Position numbers and translations under genes: made by a program | Assembly: GCF_001570885.1 (NCBI RefSeq) | Contig: NZ_BCSN01000024.1 | Location: forward strand, 1 to 40,474 | Origin: Micrococcus lylae NBRC 15355 | GTDB lineage: Bacteria > Actinomycetota > Actinomycetes > Actinomycetales > Micrococcaceae | Length of the DNA: 40,474 nt | Reading direction: 5' to 3' | In this document: positions 23,728 through 34,600 of the stretch, piece after piece | How positions within the stretch are numbered: the stretch's first letter is position 1 | Layout: each line of letters begins with the position of its first letter | The notes under the pieces: generated by a model | Told to the model about the DNA's origin: nothing | What the model saw: the letters and a program-made list of their open reading frames with translations, nothing else | Database searches by the model: none

Positions 23728-24028
23728 GATGGGCTCTCTGGGGTGGTGGGTGGTGATCGCGGAGGCGCGGACGGCGTGCCCTGGCGATGTCGAGTCAGTC
23801 TATCCGCGCGGAGATCATCAGGCGAGGGATCCGGGGGGACTGTGGATACCACAGATGAGAGAACCCAGTACTCGTTATGGAGACCGGCCAGGGTCTTCGG
23901 CCTCCTTCCCTGAGTCTTCCCGGTCCACCTTTCCGACCCCACCATTCCGGCCCCACCTCCCCGTCGCCCGGTCCCGGGTCCTTTGCATAAAGTGAGACTC
24001 ACCCTGTCTCTCTGACGAAGGAGTCCCC
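23728..24028. other. 301-bp divergent intergenic region in front of the defence operon
   Basis: No gene is evident. Positions 23895-23980 are pyrimidine-rich on the plus strand. CATAAA at 23986-23991, within TTTGCATAAAG, is the most AT-rich spot and a possible -10; no good -35 precedes it. The palindrome GTGAG-a-CTCAC (23992-24002) overlaps the likely transcription start and could be an operator. GAAGGAG at 24017-24023, 5 nt before the GTG at 24029, is a good ribosome site for the first operon gene. Confidence 0.5.
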
Positions 24029-27025
24029 GTGACAGAGACCGCTGAGCTTGCCGTTGCGCCGGGATCGGTGGTCGTCGTCCGTGATGAGGAGTGGCTCGTC
24101 ACCGGCGTCGAACAGACGCAGGACGGTGCGCTCCTTTCGGTCCGCGGCCTCACGGAGCTCGTTCGGGACACGCACGCCTCCTTCTACCAGCGCCTCGACC
24201 ACATCCAGGTCCTGGACCCTGCGGCCGCCACGGTGGTCGGCGACGACTCCCCGTCCCACCGCACCTCCCGCCTCTGGACCGAAGCGACCCTGCGCAAGTC
24301 CCCGCTGCCGGTGAACGACCAGTCCATCACCGTCTCCGCCGAGTGCCTTGCGGACCCGTTGCCGTATCAGCAGGAGGCGGTCCGCCGCGCCCTGGACCCG
24401 GCGAACCTGCGTCCTCGCATCCTCCTGGCGGACGCGGTCGGTCTCGGCAAGACCCTGGAGATCGGCATGATCCTCTCCGAGCTGGTCCGCCGTGGCCGGG
24501 GCGAGCGCATCCTGATCGTCACCCCGCGCCATGTGCTCGAGCAGATGCAGCATGAGATGTGGACCCGCTTCGCGCTTCCGTTCGTGCGCCTGGACTCGCT
24601 CGGCATCCAGCGGGTGCGCCAGCAGCTGCCGGCCACCCGCAACCCGTTCTCCTTCTTCAAGCGCGTGATCATCTCCATCGACACCCTGAAGTCGGACCGC
24701 TATGTCCAGCACCTGCGCCACCACCGTTGGGACGCGGTGGTCATCGACGAGTCGCACAACATCACCAACTCGTCCACCCAGAACAACCGCCTCGCCTCCG
24801 TCCTCGCCCCGCAGACGGATGCCCTGATCCTCGCCTCGGCCACCCCGCACAACGGCAAGGCCGAGTCCTTCGCGGAGCTGATCCGCCTGCTGGAGCCGAC
24901 GGCGGTCCGTCCGGACGGCACCGTGATCGAGGACGAGGTGGACCGGCTGGTCCTGCGCCGCCACCGTCACAGCCCGGAGGTCGCCCGGGTGGTGGGCGCG
25001 GCCTGGGCAGAGCGCAAGGAGCCCCGCAACCGCCTGGTCCCGGCCTCCCCGGAGGAGGACGCGGTCGCTGCGGAGCTCGCGGATGTTTGGTTGCACCCGG
25101 CCGCCGGTCGGTCCCCACACTCCAAGGGTTCCGGCCTGTTCCCGTGGACCCTTGCCAAAGCCTTCCTCTCCTCCCCGGCGGCCCTGGAGGAGACCATCGC
25201 GGAGCGCATCTCCCGCCTGCACCCGGAGAACCACGCCGAGGCCCAGGAGATTGAGCACCTCAGCCGCCTCCGCACCCTCAACCAGGCGTCCCTGACCACG
25301 AACTTGGGCAAGTACGGCGCGCTCCTGGATCACCTGTCCACCATCGGCGTCGGCCCGAAGAACCCCACGCGTGCGGTGGTCTTCGCCGAGCGGATCGCTA
25401 CGCTCAGCTGGCTGGCGGACAAGCTCCGCAAGGACCTGAAGCTCCCGAAGGACGCCGTCCGCATCCTCCACGGCGGCCTGAATGACCAGGAGCAGTTGGA
25501 GATCGTGGACTCCTTCAAGCAGGCGCATTCGCCGATCCGCGTGCTCGTCACCGGGGATGTGGCCTCGGAGGGCGTGAACCTGCACCTGCAGTGCCATCAG
25601 CTGGTGCACTATGACATCCCGTGGTCCCTGATCCGCCTGGAGCAGCGCAACGGCCGCGTGGACCGTTACGGTCAGCGCACGCCTCCGCAGATCACGGCGC
25701 TGCTGCTCGAGCCCACGCACCCGACGTTCTCCGGGGACCTCCGCGTCCTCACCCGCCTGGTGGAGAAGGAGCACGAGGCGCACACCACCCTCGGGGATGC
25801 CGCCTCCCTGATGGGCCAGTACGACGTCGAGGCCGAGGAGAAGGCCATCCGCAGGGTCCTTGCCGGTCAGGCGGATCTGGACGCGGTGGTGGACAGCCCG
25901 GCGGAGGTGGCTTCTCGCCCGGGCCCCACCGGCATGTTCGCGCGCTTCGCGGCCAAGGCCGCTGCGCGTCAGGCCGGAACCACGACGACGGCACCGGCCT
26001 CCGCCTCGCCCCTCACCTCGTCTTCGTCGGACTCGGCCAGCGCGTCGCCCACCTCCGCCCCGCCCACCTCCAACACGCCCGGCTCCGCCCCGCCCACCTC
26101 CACCAGGTCCGGCTCGTCGGCCGAGGTCACCGCCACCTCCACGCTCGAGCCGCTGACCTTCCTCAGGGAGGGGCTGCTGCAGGTGTTCGAGCGGCCGGAG
26201 CAGGCGCCGGCCGAACGCGGCGGCGGCGTCCTGTGGCGTGAGCACGCGAACGAGCACATCGCCTCCCTGGTCCCGCCGCCGGATCTGGCGGGCCGCCTGG
26301 ACGTGCTGCCGCAGTCCTACCTGAAGGACCGGCACGTGAAGGAGAAGTTCACGTTGGCCACCACCCGGCAGAAGGGCAAGGACCTGCTCGCCAGGGCTCT
26401 GGCGGACACCTCGGACTCCACGTGGCCGGAGGCCCACTTCCTCGGCCCGCTCCACCCGGTGTTGGACTGGATCAGCGACCGCGCGCTCGCCTCGCTCGGC
26501 CGCAACGAGGTCTTCGCGGTCCGCGGCACGGTGGAGCATCCGACCGTCCTGCTCAACGGCACGCTCACCAACCGCGCGGGCCATGTGGTGACCTCGGCCT
26601 GGCTGTCCGTGGCCTTCCCCATGGGCCAGGACGGCTTCGCCCTGGTGGATACCCGCGCCTCTGCCCTGGAGCTGCTGGACTCCGTCGGCCTGTCCGGCAC
26701 CGTCTCCAACCCCGGCGCCGTGGCGGACCCCGCATCCTTGACCGCCTACATCCGCCCGGCCGTGGAGAAGGCCCGGGAGCAGCTGCGCTCGCTGGTCTTC
26801 CCGGCCGCGGAGGCCGCCGCCCAGGACCGCGTGGACCAGTGGGTCCGCCGCACCGCCGACTGGGACGAGGAAGCGGACGCCCTCGTCCAGCGCGTGCAGG
26901 TGCAGCAGCGCCGCGTGTCCGTAAAGGACCAGGAGAAGATGGCCCGCGACCAGTCGCCGGCGCGCCAGCTGGTGCGCCCGCTGCTGCTCGTGGTCCCCGC
27001 CGACCACCCCGTGCAGGAAGGCTGA
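24029..27025 (+). CDS. SNF2-type superfamily 2 helicase, first gene of the defence operon (DrmD-like)
   Basis: This 998-residue cytosolic ATPase opens with a small beta-rich domain (MTETAELAVAPGSVVVVRDEEWLVTGV), then an SF2 core. The Q-like motif is LPYQQEAVRRAL (111-122), motif I is LADAVGLGKT (133-142), motif II is DESH (240-243), and motif III is ASATPHNG. The C-lobe ends DVASEGVNLHLQCHQLVHYDIPWSLIRLEQRNGRVDRYGQ (about 512-551). This is the SNF2/RapA layout also seen in DrmD of class 1 DISARM. A Ser/Thr/Pro linker (about 650-705) joins the core to a C-terminal domain of unknown fold (about 705-998). GTG at 24029 has GAAGGAG upstream. The next gene starts 4 bp after its stop. It probably translocates on DNA for the methylase/helicase machine; DrmD identity is inferred from type and order, not from a search. 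Confidence 0.88.
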   Translation: MTETAELAVAPGSVVVVRDEEWLVTGVEQTQDGALLSVRGLTELVRDTHASFYQRLDHIQVLDPAAATVVGDDSPSHRTSRLWTEATLRKSPLPVNDQSITVSAECLADPLPYQQEAVRRALDPANLRPRILLADAVGLGKTLEIGMILSELVRRGRGERILIVTPRHVLEQMQHEMWTRFALPFVRLDSLGIQRVRQQLPATRNPFSFFKRVIISIDTLKSDRYVQHLRHHRWDAVVIDESHNITNSSTQNNRLASVLAPQTDALILASATPHNGKAESFAELIRLLEPTAVRPDGTVIEDEVDRLVLRRHRHSPEVARVVGAAWAERKEPRNRLVPASPEEDAVAAELADVWLHPAAGRSPHSKGSGLFPWTLAKAFLSSPAALEETIAERISRLHPENHAEAQEIEHLSRLRTLNQASLTTNLGKYGALLDHLSTIGVGPKNPTRAVVFAERIATLSWLADKLRKDLKLPKDAVRILHGGLNDQEQLEIVDSFKQAHSPIRVLVTGDVASEGVNLHLQCHQLVHYDIPWSLIRLEQRNGRVDRYGQRTPPQITALLLEPTHPTFSGDLRVLTRLVEKEHEAHTTLGDAASLMGQYDVEAEEKAIRRVLAGQADLDAVVDSPAEVASRPGPTGMFARFAAKAAARQAGTTTTAPASASPLTSSSSDSASASPTSAPPTSNTPGSAPPTSTRSGSSAEVTATSTLEPLTFLREGLLQVFERPEQAPAERGGGVLWREHANEHIASLVPPPDLAGRLDVLPQSYLKDRHVKEKFTLATTRQKGKDLLARALADTSDSTWPEAHFLGPLHPVLDWISDRALASLGRNEVFAVRGTVEHPTVLLNGTLTNRAGHVVTSAWLSVAFPMGQDGFALVDTRASALELLDSVGLSGTVSNPGAVADPASLTAYIRPAVEKAREQLRSLVFPAAEAAAQDRVDQWVRRTADWDEEADALVQRVQVQQRRVSVKDQEKMARDQSPARQLVRPLLLVVPADHPVQEG
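26053..26112 (+). repeat. 30-bp in-frame tandem repeat in the SNF2 helicase linker
   Basis: Two 30-bp units (26053-26082 and 26083-26112) share ctccgccccgcccacctcca and encode the decapeptides SAPPTSNTPG and SAPPTSTRSG. They lie inside the Ser/Thr/Pro-rich linker between the helicase core and the C-terminal domain, and may let linker length vary. Confidence 0.8.
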
Positions 27026-27029
27026 CGTC

Positions 27030-30000
27030 ATGGCAGTGAGCGACGCATTCGTGGTGGTGGGGGACTGGCTCTCCGAACACTTCTTCACCTCGGACGCCAC
27101 CAAGGAGTCCTTCCACGCCCTGGTCCTGGCCCGCCGCAAGCAGTGGGACGCCGCTGAGGGGGAGACCTCCCGCACCCGCTTCACCTCCGAGCGCGCGGAG
27201 CTGGAGCGCCGCATCGGCGCCCTCGCGGACGCCGAGGACCATCAGGACCTTCAGGACCACCAAGACCCGGACGCCGCCTCCGCGACCCCGAACCTCGCCG
27301 AGCACCTGCTGCGTGTGCTCGGCTACCGCACCGGCGAGTTCACTCTTGCCCAAGACGGCCCGCTGCTGCGCGTCTCCTCCACGGGCATCGAGGGCCCCGC
27401 CCCGCTGGCGATCGTCCAGGCCCGCCCGGCCGAGTCCGTGGAGGACGCGGTCGCCAAGGACGAGCCCACCCTCGCCACCCCGTACGTCACCGACACCGAG
27501 ACCTTCACCTCCACCGCCCGCCTGCTCTCTGCCCTGGTCGGGGCGGAGGACGGCCCGCAGTTCGCGCTGGTCCTGGCCGGCCGCTGGTGCATTGTGGCCG
27601 AGGCCTCCCGCTGGGCCGAAGGCCGCTACCTGGGTGTGGACCTGCAGCTGGTCGCCGAGCGCAATGACGCCAAGCGCGGCGGGGAGATCGACCGCGCCCT
27701 GACCATCCTGGAGGCCGCGTCCCTGGCCCCGGACGCCGAGGGCGGCATCTGGTGGTCCACGGCCCTGGAGGAGTCCGTCCGCCACACGGTGGGCGTCTCG
27801 GAGGACCTGCGCGAGGGCGTCCGCCGCTCCATCGAGATCATCGCCAACGAGGTCGTCGCCCGCCGCGCCGCCGCCGGGCTCGAACCGTTGCCGAAGGACC
27901 AGGCGCAGCCGTTGGCGGTGCAGTCCCTGCGCTACCTGTACCGGATCCTCTTCCTGCTCTATGCGGAGGCCTCCCCGGAGCTCGGCGTCCTGCCCTCCGG
28001 GGCCGCGGAGTACGACTCGGGCTACTCGGTGGACCGCCTCCGCGAGCTCACCCTGGTGGATCTGACCACCGGCCAGGCGCGGAACGGCACGCACCTGTAT
28101 GAGTCCCTTCGTGTGCTCACCGAGCTGGTGGACCGAGGCCCCCGCCCCTCGGATACGGACCCGGACGCCGGCGCCCCCGGCCTGGACTTCCAGCCGCTGC
28201 GCGCGGACCTGTTCCGCCCGGAGGCCACCGCCCACATCGACCAGGTCCGGCTCGGCAACGCCGCCCTCCAGCAGGTGCTGCAGCACCTCCTGCTGTCCAA
28301 GGAGCAGAAGGGCAGGGCCCGCGGTTTCATCTCCTACGCGGAGCTCGGCATCAACCAGCTCGGCGCGGTCTATGAGGGCCTGATGTCCTACACCGGCTTC
28401 TTCGCGGAGGAGGACCTCTACGAGGTCGCCCCGGGCGGTGACGCCTCAAAGGGCTCCTGGGTGGTCCCCGTGGACCGTTCGGACCATCTGGCGGCCAAGG
28501 ACTTCGTCCGCGCCGAGGACCCGGTCACCGGCGAGCTCAAGGCTGTCCGCCACGCGCAGGGCACGTTCGTCTACCGTCTCTCCGGCCGGGAGCGTCAGCA
28601 GTCGGCGTCCTACTACACACCGGAGGTGCTGACCCGGTTCACCGTGCAGCAGGCGCTGGAGGAGCTCCTCGACCAGGGCGGCACCACCACCTCCGCGGAG
28701 GACATCCTGACCCTGACCGTCTGCGAGCCGGCCCTCGGCTCGGGAGCGTTCGCCATCGAGGCCGTGGACCAGCTGGCCCGCGAGTACCTCGCCCGCCGCC
28801 AGGAGGAGCTGGGCAGGCGCATCGACCCGGAGGACTACCCGCACGAGCTGCAGAAGGTGAAGGCGCACATCGCGCTGCACCAGGTGTATGGGGTGGACCT
28901 CAATGCCACGGCGGTGGAGCTGGCGGAGGTGTCCCTGTGGCTGTCCACCATGGTGACGGGCCTGCAGGCCCCGTGGTTCGGTCTGCGCCTGCGCCGCGGC
29001 AACTCGCTGATCGGCGCCCGCCGGTCCGTCTATGCCGGCAGCGCGCTGCGCAAGGACCGGTCCTGGATGAAGGCGGTCCCGGAGGACCGCCCGCTCTCCG
29101 AGCTTCACGACGACGGCTCCGGCACCTCCGGCTGCGTCTTCCACTTCCTGTTGCCCTCCGAAGGCTGGGGCTCCGGTGTGGAGGTCCCGAAGCAGGTGCG
29201 GGACCTGGTGCCGGACGAGGTGAAGGCACTGAGAGCGTGGCGTTTGGGCGTACGCCGCAAGCTCTCCGCCCAGCAGGTGAGGGACCTGGAGGCCCTCACC
29301 CAGCGCGCGGAGAAGCTGTGGGCGCTGGCGCTGCGGCGGCTCACCATTGCCGAGCAGCAGTCCGGCCGCGATTTGGACCTCTGGGGCCGCGAGGTGCCGG
29401 CCACGCGGGGTGCTGTGACGCGCGAGCAGATCGAGGAGTCCCTGGCGGACCAGAACGGCGCCTACCGCCGGCTGCGCCGGGTGATGGACGCCTGGTGTGC
29501 GCTCTGGTTCTGGCCGTTGACTGAGACCGAGGTGGCGCCGCCGAGCATGGAACAGTGGATCGACGCGCTGCAGATGCTGCTGGGCGTCGAGTCCACCAAG
29601 AAGAACCCGAATGCCGGCACCGAGTCTCTGGCGGGTGTGGAGTCCTGGGCCGAGCTGGACGACTACGAGCTCTGGGACCGCGCCGGCACCAACGCCGTCA
29701 CCGTGGAGAAGGCTCTGGAGGCACATCCGTGGCTCGCGGTCTGCGAGCGCGTGGCGCAGGCACAGGGCTTCTTCCACTGGGAGCTGGACTTCGTCGCCGT
29801 CTTCGCGCGCGGCGGCTTCGACCTGCAGGTCGGCAACCCGCCATGGGTGCGGCCCGATGTGGAGATCGAGCTCCTGCTGGCCGAGGGGGACCCGTGGTGG
29901 CAGCTGGCTCACAAGCCGTCCGTCGCCCAGAAGAAGGAACGCCGCCCGCTCGCCCTCGCTGTGGCGGGCGTGCAGGACCTCGTGGTCTCCGCAACGGCGG

Positions 30001-31670
30001 ATACCAAGACCGTGGCCGAGTACCTCTCCTCAGTTCCGGAGTACCCGAACTTCGGTGGACGCCCAGATCTCTACCGGGCCTTCATGGGCCAGGTGTGGCG
30101 TCACGCCGCGCCGGACGGCATCGCGGCACTTATCCACCCTGAGTCCCACTTCACAGATGACAAGACGCACACGCTTCGCCGAGAAACCTACCGGCGGCTG
30201 CGGCGGCATTGGCAGTTCATCAACGAGCTGCGTCTGTTCGAGATCGACCACCATGTCAGCTACGGCATTCACGTCTACGGACAGGCCCAGGAGGTGGACT
30301 TCGTCCAGGCTGCCGGCCTCTTTCATCCGGACACGGTGGGCCGCTCGTTGGTGCATGACGGCTCCGGGGAGGAACCGGGCTTCAAGCACGAGGGCCGCTG
30401 GGATCAGCGCCCGCATGCCGCGCGCATCCAGCAGGTCACCGCGGACACCCTGGCGCTGTGGTCCTCCGTGACGGACCCCGATGCCACGGACCCGTCCGCC
30501 ACCCGCATGCTGTACACGGTGAACTCGGCCGCAGTCCGGGTGCTGGGCACCACCGCTCAAGCCGGGCGCATCGGGGACCTGGAACTGTCCTTCTCTACGG
30601 GCTGGAACGAGACCACCGACCGTACCGCGGGCAGGTTCGTTCTGGACTGGGGGCCGGCCGCATGGAAGGACGCCATTCTCCAGGGCCCGCACCTGCACGT
30701 GAGCACTCCGCTGGTGAAGGAACCGAACGAGACCATGCGGAACAACCTCGACTGGTCCGCTGTGGACCACGAGGCGTTGGCCCCGGACGCCCTGCCCGTG
30801 ACGTCCTACACACCCGCAGGAGACCGGAAGGTCTACAACGAGCAGTACACCCGCTGGGGCGAGGATCGCGAGTACTCCGCGCGTGACTTCTACCGGGTGG
30901 CCTGGCGGCGCATGGCGGCGAACACGGGGGAGCGGACGCTGATTCCTGCCGTGATTCCCCCTGGCAGCGCTCATGTTGACCCGGTGCACTCTGGCGGGTT
31001 TGTCGACCGACCCGCTCTGGACCTGGCCATAGTGTCCGCAGTTCTGGGCGCTCTTCTGTCAGACTTTTCCATCCGGGCGGCCCCGAAGGGTGACATCCGC
31101 GGCACGATCATTAACCGCCTCCCCATGGTCCCCCTCGACCACCCGCTCCTGCCGGCCCTGGCCCTGCGGACCCTGCAGCTCAACTGCCTCACGGACGCCT
31201 ACGCGGACCTCTGGAACGAGTGCTGGGATCCGGCCTTCGCCCAGGATGAGGCGATCCTGCCGCGGTACGGGAGTGCCGTCGTCGGGAAGCAGTGGACGGC
31301 CCAGACGCCGCTGCGGCGGGCCGAGGACCGGCGCAACGCGCAGGTGGAGATCGACTCGCTGGTGGCCCTGATGCTCGGCGTGGACGTGGAGGACCTCTGC
31401 ACGGTGTACCGCACCACCTTCGCCGTGCTCCACGGCTACGACCAGGACAGGTACACCTTCGATGCGAACGGCCGCCTCGTCCCCACCGAGGTGCTCTCCG
31501 TGTGGAAGAAGAAGGGCGAGCGCATGACGCAGGAGGAGCGCACCGCCGTGCACCCCGGCTCCGGCGTGGCCTACGAGTACGAACTGCCCTTCGCCACCCG
31601 GGACCGGGAGGACGACTTCCGCGCCGCCTACGCCGAGTTCCAGCGCCGACTGAAGGAGGCCGAGGGCTGA
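27030..31670 (+). CDS. Large Eco57I/PglX-like N6-adenine DNA methyltransferase of the defence operon
   Basis: This 1546-residue protein has a gamma-class amino-methyltransferase core. The SAM motif is CEPALGSGAF (565-574), YGVDLNATAVELAEVSLWL follows (near 622), and the catalytic NPPW is at 936-939 (VGNPPWVRPD), the N/D-PP-Y/F/W signature of adenine N6 methylation. Motifs I and IV are about 360 residues apart, filled by a helical insertion (SAQQVRDLEALTQRAEKLWALALRRL). The first 550 residues are a separate helical module, and the last 500 should hold target recognition. It resembles PglX and DrmMI, which mark host DNA so that it is spared. The protein could itself be a type IIG-like enzyme, but I see no clear nuclease motif in it. 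AGGAAGG precedes the ATG. Its TGA overlaps the next ATG (TGATG). Confidence 0.9.
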   Translation: MAVSDAFVVVGDWLSEHFFTSDATKESFHALVLARRKQWDAAEGETSRTRFTSERAELERRIGALADAEDHQDLQDHQDPDAASATPNLAEHLLRVLGYRTGEFTLAQDGPLLRVSSTGIEGPAPLAIVQARPAESVEDAVAKDEPTLATPYVTDTETFTSTARLLSALVGAEDGPQFALVLAGRWCIVAEASRWAEGRYLGVDLQLVAERNDAKRGGEIDRALTILEAASLAPDAEGGIWWSTALEESVRHTVGVSEDLREGVRRSIEIIANEVVARRAAAGLEPLPKDQAQPLAVQSLRYLYRILFLLYAEASPELGVLPSGAAEYDSGYSVDRLRELTLVDLTTGQARNGTHLYESLRVLTELVDRGPRPSDTDPDAGAPGLDFQPLRADLFRPEATAHIDQVRLGNAALQQVLQHLLLSKEQKGRARGFISYAELGINQLGAVYEGLMSYTGFFAEEDLYEVAPGGDASKGSWVVPVDRSDHLAAKDFVRAEDPVTGELKAVRHAQGTFVYRLSGRERQQSASYYTPEVLTRFTVQQALEELLDQGGTTTSAEDILTLTVCEPALGSGAFAIEAVDQLAREYLARRQEELGRRIDPEDYPHELQKVKAHIALHQVYGVDLNATAVELAEVSLWLSTMVTGLQAPWFGLRLRRGNSLIGARRSVYAGSALRKDRSWMKAVPEDRPLSELHDDGSGTSGCVFHFLLPSEGWGSGVEVPKQVRDLVPDEVKALRAWRLGVRRKLSAQQVRDLEALTQRAEKLWALALRRLTIAEQQSGRDLDLWGREVPATRGAVTREQIEESLADQNGAYRRLRRVMDAWCALWFWPLTETEVAPPSMEQWIDALQMLLGVESTKKNPNAGTESLAGVESWAELDDYELWDRAGTNAVTVEKALEAHPWLAVCERVAQAQGFFHWELDFVAVFARGGFDLQVGNPPWVRPDVEIELLLAEGDPWWQLAHKPSVAQKKERRPLALAVAGVQDLVVSATADTKTVAEYLSSVPEYPNFGGRPDLYRAFMGQVWRHAAPDGIAALIHPESHFTDDKTHTLRRETYRRLRRHWQFINELRLFEIDHHVSYGIHVYGQAQEVDFVQAAGLFHPDTVGRSLVHDGSGEEPGFKHEGRWDQRPHAARIQQVTADTLALWSSVTDPDATDPSATRMLYTVNSAAVRVLGTTAQAGRIGDLELSFSTGWNETTDRTAGRFVLDWGPAAWKDAILQGPHLHVSTPLVKEPNETMRNNLDWSAVDHEALAPDALPVTSYTPAGDRKVYNEQYTRWGEDREYSARDFYRVAWRRMAANTGERTLIPAVIPPGSAHVDPVHSGGFVDRPALDLAIVSAVLGALLSDFSIRAAPKGDIRGTIINRLPMVPLDHPLLPALALRTLQLNCLTDAYADLWNECWDPAFAQDEAILPRYGSAVVGKQWTAQTPLRRAEDRRNAQVEIDSLVALMLGVDVEDLCTVYRTTFAVLHGYDQDRYTFDANGRLVPTEVLSVWKKKGERMTQEERTAVHPGSGVAYEYELPFATRDREDDFRAAYAEFQRRLKEAEG

Positions 31671-34600
31671 TGCCCGAGCTGCTCCCCACCCTGCAGGCCC
31701 GCCGCGTCGCCGACGGGCTGGTGGACTACCTCACCACCACCTTCGCCCTCGCGGACGCCCAGCCCCGCCAGCAGCTCCAGGAGTTCCTGGAGGACCAGGC
31801 CAACGGCCTGTTCAAGGGCCCCTACACCCGGCTCCGCCTGCCCTTCCGGCCGGCGGACGAGGACTGGACACGGCACCTCGAATGGCGGCCGCCGTTCACC
31901 CCGTACCGGCACCAGGCGCAGGCCTACGCCCGGCTGACCTCCCTGGGCAGGACGGGCGCGGGGCAGCGGCCCGAGCCCACGCTCATCACCACCGGCACCG
32001 GCTCCGGCAAGACCGAGGCCTTCCTCCACCCGATCCTGGACCACGTGCTGCGCGCCAAGCGCGCCGGAGTGACCGGCACGAAGGCGATCATCCTCTATCC
32101 GATGAACGCCCTGGCCGATGACCAGGCCCGGCGCCTGACCGCCACCCTGACCGGGGACCCGGCGCTGAGCACCGTGACCGCCGCGATCTACACCGGCAAC
32201 CAGGCCGGCACCCGCGGCACGGTCTCGGACAAGGGGCTGATCACGGACCGCCACGCCATCCGGGACACCGCCCCGGACATCCTGCTGACCAACTACAAGA
32301 TGCTGGACCAGCTGCTGCTGCGTGAGGACGACCAGCCGATCTGGGCCCAGTCCGCCACCTCCCTGCAGTACCTGGTGCTGGACGAGTTCCACACCTACGA
32401 CGGCGCACAGGGCACCGACGTGGCCATGCTCCTGCGCCGCCTCGGCCTGGCCCTGAAAAGCCACTGGCACCAGGACGACCCGGCACTGACCGCCGAGGAC
32501 TGGGCGCGGCCGCTGGGGAAGATCACCCCCGTGGCGACCTCCGCGACCCTCGGAGACAAGTCCGACCCCACCGTGATGCTCGACTTCGCGCACACCGTGT
32601 TTGGGGAGAGGTTCGGCCCCGACGCCGTGGTGACCGAGACACTGCTGAGCCTGCAGGAGTGGGCCGGGCGGGCGGCGGGCGAGGCGTTGGAGCCAGTGCG
32701 TCTGCGCGAACTGCGCGGCGCGCCCCTGGCCGAGCTCGCCGCCGGTGTGAAGGCACTGGGGGAAGACCCCGCCGCCGTGACCGGCCACGTGCTGCGCGCC
32801 CTGCACGCGGACCCGGACGCGATCGACCGCGCCGGTGCCGAGGGGGAGCCGACCCTGCTGGATGTGGTCCGCCGCCACCCGGACGTGCACACCCTGGTGG
32901 AGACCGCCGCCCAGGCGACCGGCTACCCGGAGCTGCTGCGTGAACTGGTCGGGCCGGTAGAGGACGCCGAGACGCTCGCGCTCTACCAGACCGTCCTGGA
33001 AGGGCTGATCGCCGCACTCAGCCACGTGCGTGCCCTGCACGGCCGGGACGCGCTGAGCGTGGACCTGCACTTCTGGGTCCGTGAGCTCACCCGCATCGAC
33101 CGCGTCGCCTCCCCGGTGCCGCACTTCCTCTGGTCCGACGACGGCACCTGGGCCGGTGCCGACGACCCCACCGACGCGCGCCAGACCTTCCCAGCGGTCT
33201 ACTGCCGCCACTGCGGCCGCTCCGGCTGGGGCGTGACCCTAGCGGCGGTGGGCGACGAGCTCTCCGCCGAGGACACCGACATCCGCCGTGACCACATGCG
33301 CGGCGACGGCCGCTTCCGTGCGCTCATCCACGCCCCGGGCGAGGAGGACCGCGCCGTGGCCTCCCCGTCCGAGACGCCCGAGGGGCTGCGCTGGTTCTCC
33401 CTGGCGAACCGCCGGCTGCTCTCCACCCGCCCGGACGAAGACGACCCGGACATGCAGGCCGGCCACGTGCTTCCCGTGCTCACCCGCACGGACAGCCACG
33501 CCGACCGGGAAGGCGACTCCGGCACGGACGACTGCCCCGCCTGCCTGGGCCAGGACGGCATCCGCTTCCTCGGCACGGCGATCGCCACCCTGCTCTCCGT
33601 GTCCCTGTCCGTGCTGTTCGGGGACGCGACCCTGGACGACCGGGAGAAGAAGTCCCTGGTCTTCACCGACTCCGTGCAGGACGCCGCCCACCGTGCCGGA
33701 TTCGTGCAGTCACGCTCCCACACCATGAGCCTGCGCTCGGCGCTCGGCGGCCAGCTCACCGCCGCCGGGGCGACCCTGGACACGCTGGTGGAGGACGTCC
33801 TCCGCGCCGCCGGGGACGACCCCTTCGACCGCTTCCGCCTGGTCCCGCCGGACTGCGAGGGCCTCGAGCCGTTCCAGCGGTTCTGGGAGGCCGAGAGGTT
33901 CGCGGCGATCGCCGGGCGCGACCGCGCCTGGGTGAAGCGCCGCCTGCTCTTCGACGCCGCCCTCGAGTTCGGCTTGCAGTCCACCTACGGGCGGACCCTG
34001 GAGGCCACCGGTGCCGCCGCCGTCCAGGTGGAGGCCGGCACCGGTGCCCGCCTGGCCGCGATCGCCCGCACCGTGCTGGAGGAGGATGAGGTCCAGCAGC
34101 TCGGCGAAGCGGTGGTGGGGGAGAAGTCCCTCACCGCCTGGGTGCGCGGCGTGCTGGAGCACATGCGCCTGTCCGGCGGCATCGAGCACGAGTGGCTGAA
34201 CAGGTACATCTCCGAAGACGGCCGCCGCTTCCGCATCTGGGGCGGCCGCCCGAAGAACGGCATGCCGGCGTTCCCCGCCGGCCGCAGCGCCCCCGCCTTC
34301 CCGCGCGTGGGCGCCCCGCTGACCGGCAAGGCCCAGGAGCAGGGGCTGGACACCGTGCGCTCGGCGAACAGCTGGTACGCCCGCTGGGCCGCGAAGTGCC
34401 TCGAGGTGCTGCCCCAGCACGGCGCCAAGCTCAGCGAGCGCCTGCTGGCCGAGCTCGCCCGCCAGGACGTGCTCACCGTGACGGACACCGAGACCGGTGC
34501 CAAGGTCTACGGCATCCCCGCCTCCGCGGTGACCGTGCGGGCCCTGGAGTTGTCCGAGCTGGAGGCCGGCCGCGCCCTGCTGGTCTGCGACGTCTGCCAG

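Noticed and set aside
31292-31669. In-frame upstream extension of the giant helicase gene
   Set aside because: It overlaps the methylase gene, has Arg/Gly/Pro shadow composition, and a better ATG with GGAGG lies at 31670 in a TGATG overlap.
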